A stretch of DNA of 64,000 bases from Chalara sp. BL73. Lineage: Eukaryota; Ascomycota; Leotiomycetes; Helotiales. The DNA lies in assembly GCA_918026815.1 (NCBI GenBank), contig CAKJVC010000199.1:1-64000 (forward strand). The letters are read 5' to 3'. The stretch's first letter is position 1; each line of letters begins with the position of its first letter. A model generated the notes under the pieces. The model was not told where the DNA came from. It saw nothing but the letters and a program-made list of their open reading frames with translations, and ran no database searches. Both the position numbers and the translations under genes were made by a program. Below are positions 14,401 through 25,007 of the stretch, one piece after another.

Positions 14401-17400
14401 TTGCAGTGGAGTACATCCCTCATAAGCATAGTTTAGATCAGCCCCAGCTATAAGGAGCTTTGAAACAATTTCGTCATACCCAAGCTCTGCTGCTTGACAC
14501 AATACTGCAGGGTCCCAGACTACGCTCCGAGTCGGGCTAACGAGTTTTGTAAGCAAAAACTCTACAATGTCTTCAAATCCCTGTCTCGAAGCATAGTCGA
14601 GAGCTAGTAACATGCTTTCTGAGAAATCAGCCAGCCCATCATCAACGAGCATCCTCACTACATCCAAATTGCCTGCCCAACTGGCAAATAAAACTGCGAG
14701 AGAGCGGATTTCAAGCGGGATAGAATTTTCAGTCTCTTTTTTGAGGTAAAGTGCGACAATATCTGTAAATCCAAGATAGGCTGCCAAGGAAAATGGGTCC
14801 ACAATGGACAGATTTGGCGGGCCATGTGCAATTCCAAGTGTAGAGCTTAGCCCAAGCCAAATTCGTACCAGATCCCGATGGTGAAGAATGTGATACATAT
14901 CCTTCACATGGTAATCTTGCTTCTCTGCCTGAATGTAATGAGTTGGCCAGAATCTCACTGCGTAATCCATCAACTCGAACACGATGCCTTGGGGTGTCTC
15001 CCAATTGTCTTCCCCAAGCGCTTTCTTCGTTGCAGCAATAATATCATTAGAACAGAGAATCTTAATCAGGATACGCATAATGTCCCAATGGGACATAATC
15101 GGAGCCTGTTGTTGTCTTCCAGCCTGGGACTGCCTCGCTTTCTCTGTGCCCAAATTCAGCTCCTCGTCTTTGGCAAGTTCCTGAAAGCACTGTCTTACTT
15201 GCTCATGACCGAAGCTAACCTCGTTGTTCTCAGCTCTGAGGGTTACACCAAAAGCTGATTCCAAGTCCGTTGGTAAGTCAAGCAAGAGTTCATTTTTGTT
15301 AACCTCGATCGACTCCTCGCCTTCGCTAAGGGCAATCGCAACAGCCAGTTCCTTTATTTTCATAGGTCTTTGTGCATTGAGAACCCAACCAAGAACCTTT
15401 CTTGCCCATTTTGGCAGCGCTTGAAAAACTTCGAAAACGAGGTCTGACACCTCATAAGGGAGCTTATGAAGCTCTAATTCGATAGAGTTACCATTTGATG
15501 GGAGCGCATGGTAGCGTTTCGTGAAAATATCAAAGTTCATTGACAATTGAAGAAAGCTTCCACACCTTTTTAGTGCATCATCCAGGTTTTGTCGAAACTC
15601 TAGGAGATGGGGTCTCTCTTCAACCAACTTCGCAATTACCGAAGTTCGGTAGGGCATGAGAGACTCTGGAGAACATACTAGGCCATTGAGATGGACTGTG
15701 GGTATCAGATTCAGAGCGGTTTTGATATCCTGTCTCTCTTTACCAATGAGAATTATCTTGAACCTGGTGAGTATATCTTTGCTGGCTATGAGAGTTGACA
15801 GATCTCTGAGAAGCTTAACACGAGACGTGTCACAGTTATGTATCTCGCTGATGACGCAATACAATGTCCTCGACCCCAGAGTTGTTATGAGCAATTGAAA
15901 CAAGGTCCATACCGCGTTTGAGTCCAACTGGAGTGTTTATTGATAGCAAGGAAAAGACAATGAACTTGTCGAAACCTTAGCGAATCCTGGATCAAGAGCT
16001 GGTAGGCCAGCGAGCTCAAAATTGATTTCCGTGTGGTTTGCCGCTTATCCTCCAAGCTAAAGGAATAATAAGTGGTATAATCTCCTTTGGGCCTCTGGTG
16101 CTGAATTGATCCAAACAAAGTGCCCGAGAGTACACTCTTGCCCGCTCCTTGATCATCATAGAGGTATGCAATTGATGAGCTGTCTGCCTTCAACCATGTT
16201 CTGATCTCTCGGTGTTTCTGAAAATGATCCAAATCTTGGTTCACTTCTACCGGGATAGAGAACGATGGTGCGAGTGTTCCCAAGACTGAAAGACATTTGG
16301 TATAAGCCTGATGCGCATCTACGTCCACAATTAGGAGTCGTGTCACATTTGTGAAGTGAAGAGAAAACAATTACCTCTTTGGAGAGACTTCAAGATCACA
16401 GTGAGTTCCGAGTCCGTCTTCGAGAGTCTGCCAAGGTCTTCATGGGTTGCTTTTCGACCGACGTTAGTTTCATAGATAGAACCAGTGGTGGCGGAGTGAT
16501 AATTAACAATCTATCCGCCCATTAGTCACTTATGCTCGTAATTGCGTATGGAGAATTGAATAATTATAGCGAGAGTTGCTTACGACATTTTCACTTTCGT
16601 CGTGGGAGTCATGCTCTTGTTGATATATGTTCACAACACTTTCCCTGGTGATTATCGACTTGAATTCCATTGAAGCTTGAGCTAAAGCCCTGGAGAAAGC
16701 TTTTACTCTGCTGGGCAATTGGTGGGCGCGAAATGTTGAGGGAGAAGTGGCAAATATGATTTTAAATACTTGATCTTCCCATGACTCAACATCTGTAGCG
16801 CGGTGAGGAGTCCCAAAAAATACCTATTCAGCAAGGTCAGACAGAGCCTTGTAATCAAAAGGATAGCGGGTAGTCTGACGGACCAACTGTTGAGTATTCT
16901 TAGCAATAGATGAGAAATTTCTTTCTCCAGAAGCAATAATAAGTGCCTAAATTTATGTGTTAGCAGTAAACTTATCAAAACTCAGGAATACCCTGCCTCT
17001 TTGATGATGGCGCCCCCGAGATCATGCGATATAAACGTAAGGGTTCGGTTCTTGGACTAGTGAATATTAGCCTAGCTCGATACCGTGGTAGTTCTTTTTC
17101 ACTTACCACATACTGCCTTTCGCTCTTCAGCGAAGTAAGCAGAGCCTCTGCAGTCTGCTTTAGACCATTTGCGGATAAAAAAGGATTCTTTTCAGTGCTG
17201 CTACACTCATAGTGGAATAGCATAACCCGTGAATTTGGCACATATGGGGGAAGCAGGTTTTCGAGCCAGGTCGACTCAGTTTGCCCGGATGTCCGTGCCC
17301 TCTATGACATATGTGGATGGCCATTCAAGCCATTCACAATAATGAAGCTGTCCGTGGAAGTGAGTTGGTCAGAATCCTAAGCCTGTTTGAATTTTGGAAG

Positions 17401-17484
17401 AACCACTTACTCGACTCCTTCCCCAAGCATAGAACCCGACTCTCCGCCTAGGAGCGACAAGCCTGTGAAGGTAGACTTTTCCAT
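11449..17484 (-). pseudogene. NLR-type gene: hydrolase-like domain, NACHT, ~28 ankyrin repeats, ZZ finger; damaged
   Basis: I rebuild eight exons: 17484-17411, 17347-17107, 17056-16997, 16946-16884, 16823-16584, 16510-16375, 16318-11674 and 11607-11449, about 1,870 residues. All splice phases fit except where damaged. The ATG at 17484 sits in a strong CACCATGG context. Order: alpha/beta-hydrolase-like domain (NGLNGHP, FISHDLGG, VFFGTPHRA); P-loop-like QGAGKSVLS; weak Walker B region (YCVISEIHNCD); about 28 ankyrin-like repeats (TALH/TPL...GH pattern); C-terminal ZZ finger (CDGC, KCLVC, FCFKC, HAEH). Fungal NLRs of this build are linked to self/non-self recognition and heterokaryon incompatibility (family knowledge, not shown here). 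Damage: in-frame TAG at 17304-17302, a one-base frameshift near 15930 and a TT instead of GT donor at 11673-11672. The 4.3-kb ankyrin frame is still open, so decay looks recent. Head-to-head neighbour of the S8 gene. A truncated product remains possible. Confidence 0.8.
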
Positions 17485-17979
17485 GGTGATCGTGAAAGTG
17501 CAGGAAAATTTGGCATCGGAGCAGAAAGACACAGTATTTGGTGCTTCGCGCCGGGAGGTTCAGCTGGTTGTGGAACAGTCACCACAGTCTGGCTGGAATA
17601 GGCCCCACCTCAGCTAATCAGCATGAGTTATCATGCAGCCGCCCTTGGATGTTATTTATCGTACAGAGTGACATTGATCTGCACCGAAAATATTGTGAGC
17701 CATACATCCTACATCCACGAGTTGTACCGAAATACATTATGTCCGTTTTGAGAGCCATTCAGGTCGCTCGGGTAAGGCAGGCAGCCATATCATGATTACC
17801 TTGTCCTCCACCGAGTAGATTACGAGTGGTTTGATATCATTGAGGTCATATTTTAACAATTGTGTCCCACTTTACGTAACCTAGATACACATCTCCCAAC
17901 CTCAATTCGCGTTCAACCTGGACCGACAACTCAAAGTTTCATAGTTACTCGACAAGCCATCGAAACAAAATTCACAGTA
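17485..17979. promoter_or_regulatory. Divergent promoter shared by the NLR and S8-protease genes
   Basis: The start codons at 17484 (minus strand) and 17980 (plus strand) face away from each other and are separated by 495 bases with no coding frame I can support. A shared bidirectional promoter is inferred from this geometry alone. I did not identify a convincing operator. Confidence 0.55.
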
Positions 17980-20900
17980 ATGGCAGGGGGCTTGTCTGCT
18001 GAAAATGCCCTCAGATCGCTGTATACCAAACCAAGCCATGAAGAACGAGATGCTTGACTAGCTAAACTAGGTTATATAGATAGAAAAGGACAACAGCAAC
18101 CAACTCCGAAGATTAAAGCAGTTATCACAGAGTTGCACATCCGAATTGCATGCCAATTCAACACGGCGGTCGAAACCTTCGAAAGCGATGCGCAGGTGTT
18201 TGATGGACTCATGCGCGAAGTGCACTACATGGAGCATTTGCTAGCTAAGGGTTACGAGAACAAAACGATACTGCATCGAGTTCTCGATTCTGCGACGTAC
18301 GAATCCCAAGAAACCACATCCCATGGGCTAGTGCTCGACAGAATCAAGCCCCTGGTGCGCTTCCTCTTGAAGATATGCCCAGATCTGCCAGCGGTTGAAG
18401 ATATAGAAAAAAAAACACCTCTATATTTGGTAGTGGCGCTACCGTGGAAAGTTTCTGTGAAAGAAGAAGAGGATTTTGAGGTGGAGAATAGACCGTACGG
18501 CAATGGTGGCACAAAGCAAGAGACAGGCCGGGAAAATGGGGATTCTGTGCCCAATATTGCGACGAGACCAGAAAATGAAGAGCAACAGGAGAATTTTTCG
18601 AGAGAAATCATGGCGAAGCAAGATTTTATCAGGTATCTCTGCGGAGACAAGAAGAATGGCTGCTTGGGATCAGCTGCAGCAATCGACTCGCTGAGGGCAA
18701 CAACAGACAGCAATGGCAAGAGCCAAACCACAAATAGCCATGCGCTGCACAAGGCTATTGAGAGTGATGTTGAAATTGACGAAGAGGTCGTTAAGGAAGT
18801 CGGAGATATCAATAACATTCCTACAGATGCTGAAGCTCAGCAATTCAAGTCATGCTTGGATTTGTGGGACGATAGCGGCATGACATGCCTGCACCTTGCC
18901 TTGACATGGCCCTTTACACCAGCCAAGTGCAGGTGGGCAAAGATGCTTGTGGGGCTGAAGCCGGACCTTCTGAAAATTGTGACAGAAAAGGACAATGAAG
19001 ATTCAGATGTTTTAACTCCACTCCAACATTTTGTTGAGGAAAGGAAGAAAATAAATACGGCTGGACTAGCGGGCCAGGTTACTGAATCTAAGGCAGAGGA
19101 ATTGAATGTAATCAGTCAGACAGCACCTATAGATGGTGTTAAAACGGAGCCTACGGTGTCTTGTCAAGTAACATTGAGTAATACTTTACCTCAGAGCAAA
19201 GATGGAGAGTCAGATTTGGAGAGTTTAGACCTTGAAAAGGAGTTGGAAGACTGGCTAAAGCTGCGCTGCTTGGTCCATTTCGACAATGCAACCGCAAGGA
19301 GCATTATGTATACTCGTGGTCAGAGTCAGTTACCTGTTTCATTTTAATATTACAGTCCGTCAATGATTAATATCGAGATAGTGCGTGAGACTTATCTCGG
19401 CTTCGAATCTGGAGACATAGTTTCTGGAGACTATTTGATGGAGATGAGAAGACATTACAAATTGGACACCATACTTCGGTGCGTTTTCGTTCCCCTTATC
19501 AGCGTGAAGTGGGACGACAGCAGCCTTACCGCACAAAAGACGGCAGAGAGCTGGAAATGCGTGGGTAAAACAGATTTATACATGATATTCGACTGGCTTA
19601 AAAGGAAGGCTAAAGTGAAGAAGGTGGTTGAGATAGTGGTTGAGGATTTCGAAGGAGAAGACAGGAAGTCTCACAGCGAACAAGCTATCGTGGAGTGTCT
19701 TCGAGATCTCAAAGTTGAAACTTGGAACTGGAAGAGGAGGGACATCTCTAGTGACTTGATCTATAACGTGGCAAGTGAACATGTCAAGGTTGTCTATCTG
19801 TATTGCAGCGGCAACAAAGCTGTACTACGAAGCTGGTCAGATAGAAACGGGCTTGCCAGACTGGTGAATGTAGGTCCCCTTCTTCGGCTTTACTTCCTGT
19901 TCGGCTGACCTCTCAAAGTTAGAGCAAGTGCATCTCGAAACAAACCAAGTAACCTCCCCTGCTTTGTTTCCTTGGGGATATTACTGAAGCTTATGAATGA
20001 CAGGGACTAGAATCATTTGAAACAATGTCTGCGGCTGTCCGAGTATTCAACACGGAGCTCAATAAGTCATTTCTCGCTGTCCATCAGAGAGAAGTCTTAG
20101 TACATTCCCAGGTTATTCAAACCGCGGATAAGGTGCTAGCCGAAGAAACCCAGATTTCAAAGGTGAAGGAAGAGGGGGAAGATGGGTATGAAGAGTAAGA
20201 ACCCAACTTTGTCGCGATTACTTACGAACGATTCACGGAATCTTTCGCTTACGATCTCACAGACAAGACTGGCTGAAGTGTATGGATAAGTTCGCCGATT
20301 TAGTCGAGGAACTGCGCTTTTCTGAAGAATCTATTCCCAACGATCAAGGCCAAATAAAGGCTGCTAAGGAATCTGTCGCTAAAAGTGTGGTAAATCACCC
20401 GCTCTCCATGTCCCAACCATACCAAGTCAAGATAGCGATCATCGACGATGGTGTCAAGTCAAGCGTCGATGGGCTTAACGACTTCATTGAACGTGGTGAG
20501 TCCTGGGTCAAACAATCCAACCCGAAGTACCGCTATTCTGCATATACCACTTCTACAACGGGCCATGGTACAGTTATGGCATACTACATTCGTCGAGTGT
20601 GTCCAAGTGCAAGACTGTACGTTGCAAAGCTCGATCCACAGATGGTTCAAGGCCGGATCACTTTCACGATCGAATCTGCTACCAAGGTGGGTGCTCTTGT
20701 CATTTGTCGTTTGTCGAATGTTCCGCTGCGCTCTATGGGCAGGGAAAGGAAGCTGCTATATTGTCTGCCGGGTCCTGAAATTGACAATTTGGGCAGGCAA
20801 TTGAATGGGCAGTAGCAGAGAGCGTCGACATCATCTCCATGAGCTGGGCCATAGAGGAGAAGAAGACCGAAGGAGCAGAGCCGCAAGAAGTTGTAGCTCT

Positions 20901-21466
20901 ACGTAAAGCAATAGGAAGAGCGAACGAAAAGAACATCCTCCTCTTCTGCGCGCACCCAGACAAAGGCCCAGGCGAGCAAAATAATACGTATCCAAAAAAA
21001 AATAGACACATCACGCGTATTTTGCATCGGTGCTGCAAATAGAGATGGCAATCCTTGGGGCCAAATCGGAGAGAATTCTTCGTCTGACTTCTACCTTCCA
21101 GGGGTGGATCTCGGGATTAAAGCAGAGACAAAAGACATCCAAAGGAAGAACCACCCACCGGAGAAATGGAAAAAGTATAGCGGTAGTTCGCTCTCATGTG
21201 CGCTGGCAGTTGGACTGGCAGCTCAGATCCTATTTTGTGCACAACTCGTCGAGCACACCAAATGGCGCTACCTTAAGACACACACAGGCATGAAGCAGGC
21301 TTTTGAGCGTATAAACATGACAAATAACAAATGGCTTCCAGTCCGAACCGTTTTTGGAGACCCAGCTCTCACTAAGGCAACAGGAGACGAAAGAAAGAGG
21401 ACGCTTCGGGTGGTAGTTGTGGACAGATTACTTGCCAACATGGACACACAAACGAAGCTGTCCTAG
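17980..21466 (+). pseudogene. Ankyrin-like / subtilisin (S8) protease gene; damaged
   Basis: Six exons fit in phase: 17980-19307, 19356-19869, 19919-19948, 20004-20194, 20263-20686 and 20797-21466, giving about 1,050 residues. The N-terminal part has weak ankyrin-like segments (KTILHRVL, KTPLYLVV, HALHKAIE, MTCLHLAL). The C-terminal part is a subtilisin fold with all three catalytic motifs: Asp in AIIDDGV, His in GHGTVMA and Ser in SGSSLSCALA. It has no signal peptide, so it would act inside the cell. Fungal S8 domains joined to ankyrin or NLR modules are known as putative death effectors; that role is inferred. Two breaks occur: an in-frame TGA at 18055-18057 (25 codons after the ATG), and a run of nine A at 20994-21002 that shifts the frame by one between the His and Ser motifs. 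A 54-nt intron (20989-21042) could formally bypass the second break, but it would remove the conserved-looking CIGAANRDG strand. Head-to-head with the NLR. Confidence 0.75.
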
Positions 21467-22190
21467 TGAGGAGCGTCTGTGAGAAAGTCTATGTCTTGCA
21501 GGGCACAGTTAATGCCCAAAACCTTTATTGAGCACATTCGTAAGGCATATCCTTAAGAGTAAGTTGCTTCAAACCATTATTGAATCCCCAAAGGTATACA
21601 GTCCTTAGGAATTTGCTTTTGATTTTAGCCAAAGGTAGCAATAGCATGCGTTACCATACAGACACGAATTTCTTGTCGCTAATAGGATAGAGCTCGCTAT
21701 AGAGTGCCCTGTAAGGAACCGCAAAGCCCCATGGTCTGGACTCCTCAGAACGCCGCTGCTTCTAAGCCTCCGCTAGTGGGATCTCGGGGTGTGCGAATAT
21801 GCCCTAAAATAGAAACAGCCTCGCCGAGGCCACTTCAATCGTTTAAATGCTTCATCGAGCTAAGGGTGCACACTGATTAATCCATTAACGGACATAGTGC
21901 CCGACTTGGAAGACCATGGCAGAAGACCAACATGCACGAAGTATTGATACAACCTGAAAGTATCCGTAGATATAGATGCAGCTGAAAGCACTCACCGAGG
22001 GTACATGCGTACGCCGCATGCAAGTTGCCGATGAAGACTACATTCAAGTGTGACCAGACTGAAAGTGCCTTGCTTCGCACCTCATCCGGCTCTTCCCCAC
22101 CTTCCTATAATACGACGGCATAAAATAATGGCAAGTCGATCCTAGTGCATATCCACAAGCATCACCCAGTGAAACAGAAAACGTCTAACT
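21467..22190. other. Intergenic region
   Basis: No supportable coding frame. It separates the S8 gene from the next gene on the same strand and probably contains the promoter of the latter. Confidence 0.5.
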
Positions 22191-23113
22191 ATGAGGGAAA
22201 CCGATACTCAATTTAAAGTGGTGCTTGAGGATGAGGTAGACGGCGACGCAGAACTCAAATTTGACATCCAGGGAGCCAACTATGCTGGGGTAGAGCAGCA
22301 AGAATCCCAAATCGATTACGGCATTGGCGACTCCCATGTAGTCTTAGCAGATATGATTCAGGTATATCACGGCACGCTGGTGGAGGGAGGATCACCAACA
22401 ACTCTCATTGTGATGAAATTCGAATTCCAGGTCTCGGGGAACTATAAACGATTCAAAAACATCGAGGCTAAAATGACCTTCTTGAAGGGAGCCAATTCAA
22501 TCACCAGCCCGGAGGTAGTTGATATTACCGCTAAAGGGCGTGGTCGATTCTTCGGTCCAAGATACCGGAAGAGACAACCCATACAGTCAGCCCCAGTGTC
22601 GAAGGAGGAGGAGGGCCTGTCAAAGCTACAGCTGCATACACATGGCAGTTCAAGAAGACTGTAGACAAAGAAAGCAGCGCTCGAATTATCGGTACCATCA
22701 GAGCACTGGGGATGGACCGCTCAAAGAAGAATACGGCTATTTGGACATTGCTCGAGAATCCAGATACCAGCAGTGGAATTCCAACACTGTTACAAACCGC
22801 CGTTTTACTGAAACGAGAGAGGACAGATGATAACCCCAAAGGAGAGAAGTTTAAGGCGAATTTGGAGATCCATGGTGAGGCGGACAAGGTTTCATCGTGG
22901 AAGGAGTGGTGGAAACAAATGGCTGCCACAGTGAGAGGGAAAGCCCAAAAGGGGGAGGGAGTGATATTCAATCCCGAGATAAACAGGGGTATCGTTGATA
23001 ATCCGGATAATCTCAAGTACGAAAGGCTGGAAAAGTTCGGAAGGATAGTTACTTTGCAGGAGTGGAAAGACGGTGACGCTCTGGAAGAGGTTGGCCACGG
23101 GGATGTAGAGTGA
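22191..23113 (+). CDS. Unrecognised protein in two reading frames (frameshift or short intron)
   Basis: I do not recognise a named domain. The first frame starts at the ATG at 22191 and reads hydrophilic, beta-strand-like sequence (DAELKFDIQGANYAG, LIVMKFEFQVSG). The second frame is already sensible from about 22563 (EETTHTVSPSVEG), continues through KNTAIWTLLENP and GIPTLLQTAVLLKR, and stops at 23111-23113. Together they give about 290-307 residues, soluble and without signal peptide or membrane segment. Joining needs either a one-base indel near 22540-22565 or a 47-nt intron at 22516-22562 (GTAGTT...CCAAG), which fits in phase but has a weak branch site and would remove the segment VVDITAKGR. 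I lean slightly to a frameshift because the two adjacent genes are also broken. It follows the S8 gene on the same strand, 0.7 kb away; a functional link is only a guess. Confidence 0.5.
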
Positions 23114-24791
23114 TAGTTCTTCATAACTTGAATGCCAAAGGTCCGGCACATCCGCTCCTCAATATACACGCGCAATCAAAAATAGAGGTCTCCCCCGAGC
23201 TGAGGATTCGATTTTATGTACTCAGGTTCTGCGTCTGCAGAGCACCAGTGGTTAACTTGGCCCCAGGTGTCCGATTTTAGACCTAACAGTCTGACGGGAT
23301 AGCTCATACCCTCCTATTCGAGCATCCCAGCTGTCCGGCGTGTCCAGAAGGCAAGGGGCAGGTTGATGCCAGTTGCAAACTAGGGTTGCCACCGTGCCGA
23401 TCTCGATATTGACGAGGACGGAAGCAAAATGGTGCTACGTTTATGCGCTCTTTTATTGAAATCAAGTACTAGGCGCTAGCACGCCCATCTGGCAACTGTC
23501 TGCCTTACCCGCCCTCTCGCTGATCAAGTCATGCAAGCCTCCCGTCTTCCCTAGCTGCTGAATCCACATCATGCACATGGGGGCGACACGGTGTTGCTAA
23601 AACCTAGTCCTTGGAGGAGACCGGCCCGATACCAACACTTAGTTGAGCACCGCAGCAAAGTCCTTCCTGAGGCGGAGGGGCCTTTGAAACGAATCACCCC
23701 TTAGTAATTTTGCATCTCTACAGTTTTTTAAATGCTTGTGTAGCACACTAACTGTCGTAAGCCTTGGTGCAGCTGTCATACTGGACTTTGTTGCGTATTT
23801 TTGCGTAAATAGTATTTCGCCTAACAGAAGTTGTGGATTACGAGTAATAAAGCGTTCGTGATTCTTAATTTGTATTGTCGTTATTAGCTTTTAACACTAT
23901 ACAAAGTCGTCGATCAACTGTTATTACGAAGCAATATTTGGGGAGACACAGAAGTTTGAGCTGCTCCGGATGGAACCGGGCTTGAAACCAGCATGCTCAA
24001 CCCAATAGGTTGAGTCCAGAGTTGGTGGGGGACTTGACAGCCAAGTCGTAGAACTCTAGGTGCTAATCGCACGATCTCATCTGCATCCTGAAATCGAAAA
24101 AGGACAAGAATATCCTCTTTGCGACGAGAAGATAGAATGGTCCCACTATTCAGAAGGCTATATCCGTGCCATGCGGTTTCCATATCTTGCAATGATGGAT
24201 TGCAGGGTAGATATGGAGGACCTTGCACTCTAGAATTAATCAACCTCTTTTGCTCCATCATATAACAACCCTTGTTCGCTTGATGATAAAACTCGTTAGC
24301 ATGACAGTCAAACAGATGCTAGGTGGTCGTTTTGCTTTTTCAAAGCTTTTTTTTTAATTCCAGAATATTGGGCTACAAGAATTGAGTTTCGGACACTAAT
24401 AATAATATCGCCCCGAATTTCTCAGCTAAAAAGGCTGGGTCCTGCACAATAGCATCCTCACCACTGCTTCGCTGTTCCAAGCTACCCGTTGCGACGGCGT
24501 TCCTCCTAGTAACTGCTCTTATGATATCTCTCCTCACAAGAGATCGTGCGTTTTCAACACGTAAATTCATCCCAACTCGGCCGGTGGAAGTCTGAGCCGA
24601 TCCATCCTGGTTGATATATCATGCTAGTCCTTCACCAAAAGCCAGTGGATCCGCGGCTGATATATACCGTCTTGGCTCGCCATAAACTTCTTCAAAACAA
24701 GATTCTCATTGATGGTGTGTCTGAAATGGTGTGCATGGAGTGAGGACGCGACGAATTAGCTTGATAGGCGGCAGACCTCCCATTAGCTTAT
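23114..24791. other. Region without an intact gene; possible coding relics
   Basis: Two minus-strand frames, 24261-23914 (115 codons) and 24570-24373 (65 codons), read as fairly ordinary protein sequence but have no recognisable domain and cannot be joined convincingly. They lie downstream of the RING relic at 24.8-25.0 kb on the same strand and might be remains of the same gene. Apart from them I see nothing. Confidence 0.35.
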
Positions 24792-25007
24792 TTAGTTTCG
24801 GCGTATGGAAAATGTTGCTCTCGGAGTAATAGCGCTGGCCTGGGCATGCCGCCATTGAATATACTTTAGATGGAACTCGTGATCGCAAGGCTGGATGACG
24901 ACTTCCGTTGTGAAGTTAGTCATGCAGATGAGGCACCAACGATGAAGTCTGGTGAAACCATGGTAAGAATTGAGAAGAGCTGAGTATGTGCAGCTGAATT
25001 CCGGCAT
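24792..25007 (-). pseudogene. Decayed RING-H2 finger fragment
   Basis: A 71-codon frame keeps the first half of a RING-H2: CLIC, then PCDHEFH, which supplies ligands three to five. The sixth ligand position is Tyr (LKYIQW), and the expected final C-P-x-C-R element reads FSIRR, so the seventh and eighth ligands are also lost. Three of eight zinc ligands are therefore missing, and zinc binding as a RING is unlikely. Two of the changes (Cys to Tyr, Pro to Ser) are of the transition type expected from repeat-induced point mutation; this is an inference. It is not closely similar by eye to the intact RING protein at 9.8 kb beyond the family pattern. Confidence 0.5.

Noticed and set aside
20989..21042. 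54-nt intron that would restore the S8 frame
   Set aside because: Splicing it out would remove the conserved-looking strand before the catalytic Ser; a one-base shift in the A9 run explains the reading better, though not proven.
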